Shown here: positions 62,276 through 64,000 of the stretch, piece after piece
How positions within the stretch are numbered: position 1 is the first letter of the stretch
Layout: each line of letters opens with the position of its first letter
Assembly: GCA_964393405.1 (NCBI GenBank)
Contig: CAYMTR010000003.1
Coordinates: forward strand, 1 to 64,000
DNA length: 64,000 nucleotides
Direction of reading: 5' to 3'
Origin: CAYMTR01 sp964393405
GTDB taxonomy: Bacteria > Bacteroidota > Bacteroidia > Bacteroidales > Prolixibacteraceae
Position numbers and translations under genes: made by a program
The notes under the pieces: model-generated
The model's database searches: none
The model's input: the letters and a program-made list of their open reading frames with translations, nothing else
What the model was told of the DNA's origin: nothing

Positions 62276-64000
62276 ATGAGCAAATTAAAATTAACATTGG
62301 TTTTAGTTTTTTCAGGAATTCTTTTCCTGAATTATTCTGCAGCGCAAAATGATATTGTGCAGATAACGGGAAATTATAAAATTCCTGTATGCCCCGAATG
62401 GTCGCATAATGCTGTTTTTTATCAAATTTATCCGCAGACTTATTACGACACAGATGGCGATGGCATTGGAGATTTAAAAGGTATTATTGAAAAAATGGAC
62501 TATATCAAAAGTCTTGGTGTTGATGCTATTTGGCTTAATCCCTTTTTCGATTCTCCGTTTCGGGATGCAGGTTACGACATCTCTGATTATTATAAAGTTG
62601 CTCCACGTTACGGTACAAACGAAGATGCTAAACGTCTTTTTGCTGAAGCACATAAACGAGGAATAAAGGTAATTTTCGATTGGGTAATAAGTTATACTTC
62701 AATTGATCATCCTTGGTTTGTTGAATCAGCAAAGCAAGAGCCAAACAAATATTCCAACTGGTACATTTGGACAAACAATACTTGGGTTAATCCACCTGAT
62801 GCTTATAAAGATTCATTCATTAAAGGTTACAGCAGAAGGAATGGTCAGTTTATGAGAAATTTTTACTGGAGTCAGCCTGCTCTTAACTTTGGTTTTGCTA
62901 AACCTGAAGAACCATGGATGCTTCCTACTGATCATCCCGATATCAAAGCAATGAAAGAAGAACTTAAAAATGTACTTAGGTTTTGGATGGATATGGGTGC
63001 CGATGGTTTCAGAGCTGATATGGCTGGTGCCTTGGTGAAGAATGCAAACATTACAGGAAATGATCAGTTTTTTAATGCAAGAGATGAAGGTACAAAACAA
63101 TTCTGGCAGGAAATACGGCAGTTAATGGACAAGGAGTATCCGGGTTCTTTTATGGTTGCTGAATGGTCAGGTCCCAAAGATGCTTTAGACAATGCATTTC
63201 ACACCGATTTCTTTCATTGGTTTTGGGGATATAACGATCTTACTCAAAAGGAAAGTTGGAGAATTTTAAATGGATATTCTGAAGGACATAGCTTCTTCGA
63301 TAAAGAGGGTAAAGGAAACATCAAAACCTTCCTCGATAGTTATATGGAGCAATATCTTGCAACTAAGGATATTGGTTACATTACAATTCCAATGGGCAAC
63401 CATGATAACGCAAGAATCAACGTAAATCGTTCATACAAAGAGCTTGAAATGATTTATGCTTTCGGTCTTACAATGCCGGGTATACCATTTGTTTATTATG
63501 GGAACGAAATTGGAATGCGCCAGCTTTACAATATGCCAAATGTTGAGGGAGCATATCCTCCACGCTCGGGAAACCGAACTCCAATGCAATGGGCTCAAGG
63601 CAAAAATCTTGGATTCTCAACCGGCGATCCGTCCAATTTATATTTACCTGTTGATAACGCTCCTGATGCACCAACTGTTGATGTTCAGGAAAAGGATTCA
63701 AAATCTTTATTGAATAATTTTAGAAAGCTTGTTAATATAAAGGGTAACGAAGTAGCCTTAACTGCGTATGCAGAATTCGTACCTGTTTATGCAAAAGAAA
63801 ATTCATATCCTTTTATATATGCCCGAGCAAGTGGTAATGAGGTTATTCTGTGTGTGTTTAATCCTGCCAATAGGCCGGAAAAGGCTGATTTCAAAATCAA
63901 CCTCAAGGTCAAAGGATTTACCTTACTAGCCGGGGACGAATTAAAAATTAAAGCTAAAGGAGAAAATATTTCAGTTGAAGTACCAGCAATTAGTTATGCT
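62276..64000 (+). CDS. Secreted GH13 alpha-amylase-family enzyme (partial, runs off the window)
   Basis: Open for 575 codons to the window edge, so the C-terminus is missing. Signal peptide at about 1-23 (MSKLKLTLVLVFSGILFL..). A GH13 barrel follows: VFYQIYPQTYYDTDGDGIGD, LNPFFDSPFRDAGYDISDYY, catalytic nucleophile Asp248 in DGFRADMAG, acid/base Glu296 in MVAEWSGP, and Asp377 in GNHDNARI. Region I, normally DxVxNH, reads DWVISY (Asp135 to Tyr140), so the conserved Asn-His pair is replaced by Ser-Tyr. The C-terminal beta domain has begun. It probably acts on alpha-glucosides in the periplasm or outside, but specificity is uncertain. Confidence 0.9.
   Translation, partial: MSKLKLTLVLVFSGILFLNYSAAQNDIVQITGNYKIPVCPEWSHNAVFYQIYPQTYYDTDGDGIGDLKGIIEKMDYIKSLGVDAIWLNPFFDSPFRDAGYDISDYYKVAPRYGTNEDAKRLFAEAHKRGIKVIFDWVISYTSIDHPWFVESAKQEPNKYSNWYIWTNNTWVNPPDAYKDSFIKGYSRRNGQFMRNFYWSQPALNFGFAKPEEPWMLPTDHPDIKAMKEELKNVLRFWMDMGADGFRADMAGALVKNANITGNDQFFNARDEGTKQFWQEIRQLMDKEYPGSFMVAEWSGPKDALDNAFHTDFFHWFWGYNDLTQKESWRILNGYSEGHSFFDKEGKGNIKTFLDSYMEQYLATKDIGYITIPMGNHDNARINVNRSYKELEMIYAFGLTMPGIPFVYYGNEIGMRQLYNMPNVEGAYPPRSGNRTPMQWAQGKNLGFSTGDPSNLYLPVDNAPDAPTVDVQEKDSKSLLNNFRKLVNIKGNEVALTAYAEFVPVYAKENSYPFIYARASGNEVILCVFNPANRPEKADFKINLKVKGFTLLAGDELKIKAKGENISVEVPAISYA

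Noticed and set aside
63456..63713. Two overlapping frames on opposite strands
   Set aside because: Both are shadows inside the GH13 gene, which is open in its own frame to the window end.
1..64000. tRNA, rRNA, CRISPR, insertion sequence, prophage or origin
   Set aside because: Reading both strands I found no cloverleaf-like tRNA, no direct-repeat array, no transposase or integrase and no DnaA-box cluster.

Overview
The window looks like a chromosomal segment of an AT-rich member of the Bacteroidota, most likely an anaerobic or facultative Bacteroidales/Marinilabiliales-type bacterium. The grounds are: Bacteroidota -7 promoter boxes (TAnnTTTG) close to many start codons; two secreted proteins with type IX secretion (Por/CTD) sorting tails; a TonB-linked outer-membrane receptor with an N-terminal carboxypeptidase-regulatory domain; Bacteroidota-typical gene order (birA / rsfS-ftsH / cdsA-psd-pssA; SpoIID next to DUF4922; coiled-coil gene-zapA-rny); and a [FeFe]-hydrogenase maturation GTPase. 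I saw no rRNA, tRNA, CRISPR array, transposase, integrase or phage gene. The segment reads as core genome with a few accessory genes.

Layout. 0.1-7.5 kb: ABC-2 exporter pair, deoC, TonB-linked receptor, RluA-type pseudouridine synthase, aldo/keto reductase. 7.5-13.3 kb: a lipoprotein, then acnA-icd-gltA (minus strand), the citrate-to-2-oxoglutarate branch. 13.6-16.7 kb: two unusual proteins, an RsbW-like ATPase/GNAT fusion and a secreted trypsin-fold protein with a degenerate catalytic triad. 16.7-21.3 kb: prfA, purM and a CotH-kinase protein with a type IX tail. 21.4-26.5 kb: phospholipid synthesis (cdsA-psd-pssA), ftsH and rsfS. 26.5-31 kb: birA, pyrE, a Nudix hydrolase, a thioredoxin-fold protein lacking its cysteines, coaD. 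31-36.5 kb: hydF without its partners, an outer-membrane protein, a second ABC-2 exporter, a methyltransferase. 36.5-42.7 kb: SpoIID-like and DUF4922 genes, fmt, a LysM glucosaminidase, cdd, a second RluA-type synthase. 42.8-46.9 kb: rny, a structured intergenic element, zapA, a coiled-coil gene, an M23 peptidase. 46.9-50.4 kb: HAD phosphatase, lipid kinase, PlsC acyltransferase, TerC. 50.8-56.1 kb: type IX-secreted GH5 mannanase, panB, and aguA/aguB (agmatine to putrescine). 56.2-60.7 kb: a chemoreceptor, a coupled TPR-like gene and a formylglycine-enzyme-like lipoprotein. 60.8-64 kb: a 37-residue basic protein gene with its own promoter and terminator, a Gfo/Idh/MocA oxidoreductase, and a GH13 amylase-family gene that runs off the end.

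Together the genes support envelope building (phospholipids, lipid kinase, PlsC, M23, glucosaminidase), polysaccharide use (GH5, GH13, TonB receptor), central carbon flow to 2-oxoglutarate, nucleotide and cofactor synthesis, and translation. The least ordinary items are the ATPase-GNAT fusion, the pseudo-protease, the signal-less SpoIID/DUF4922 pair, the lone hydF, the GH13 protein with a changed region I, and the zapA-rny hairpin. All eleven convergent gene pairs are separated by 31 bp or less, several with overlapping ends. At two places a terminator T-tract runs directly into the -7 box of the next gene.
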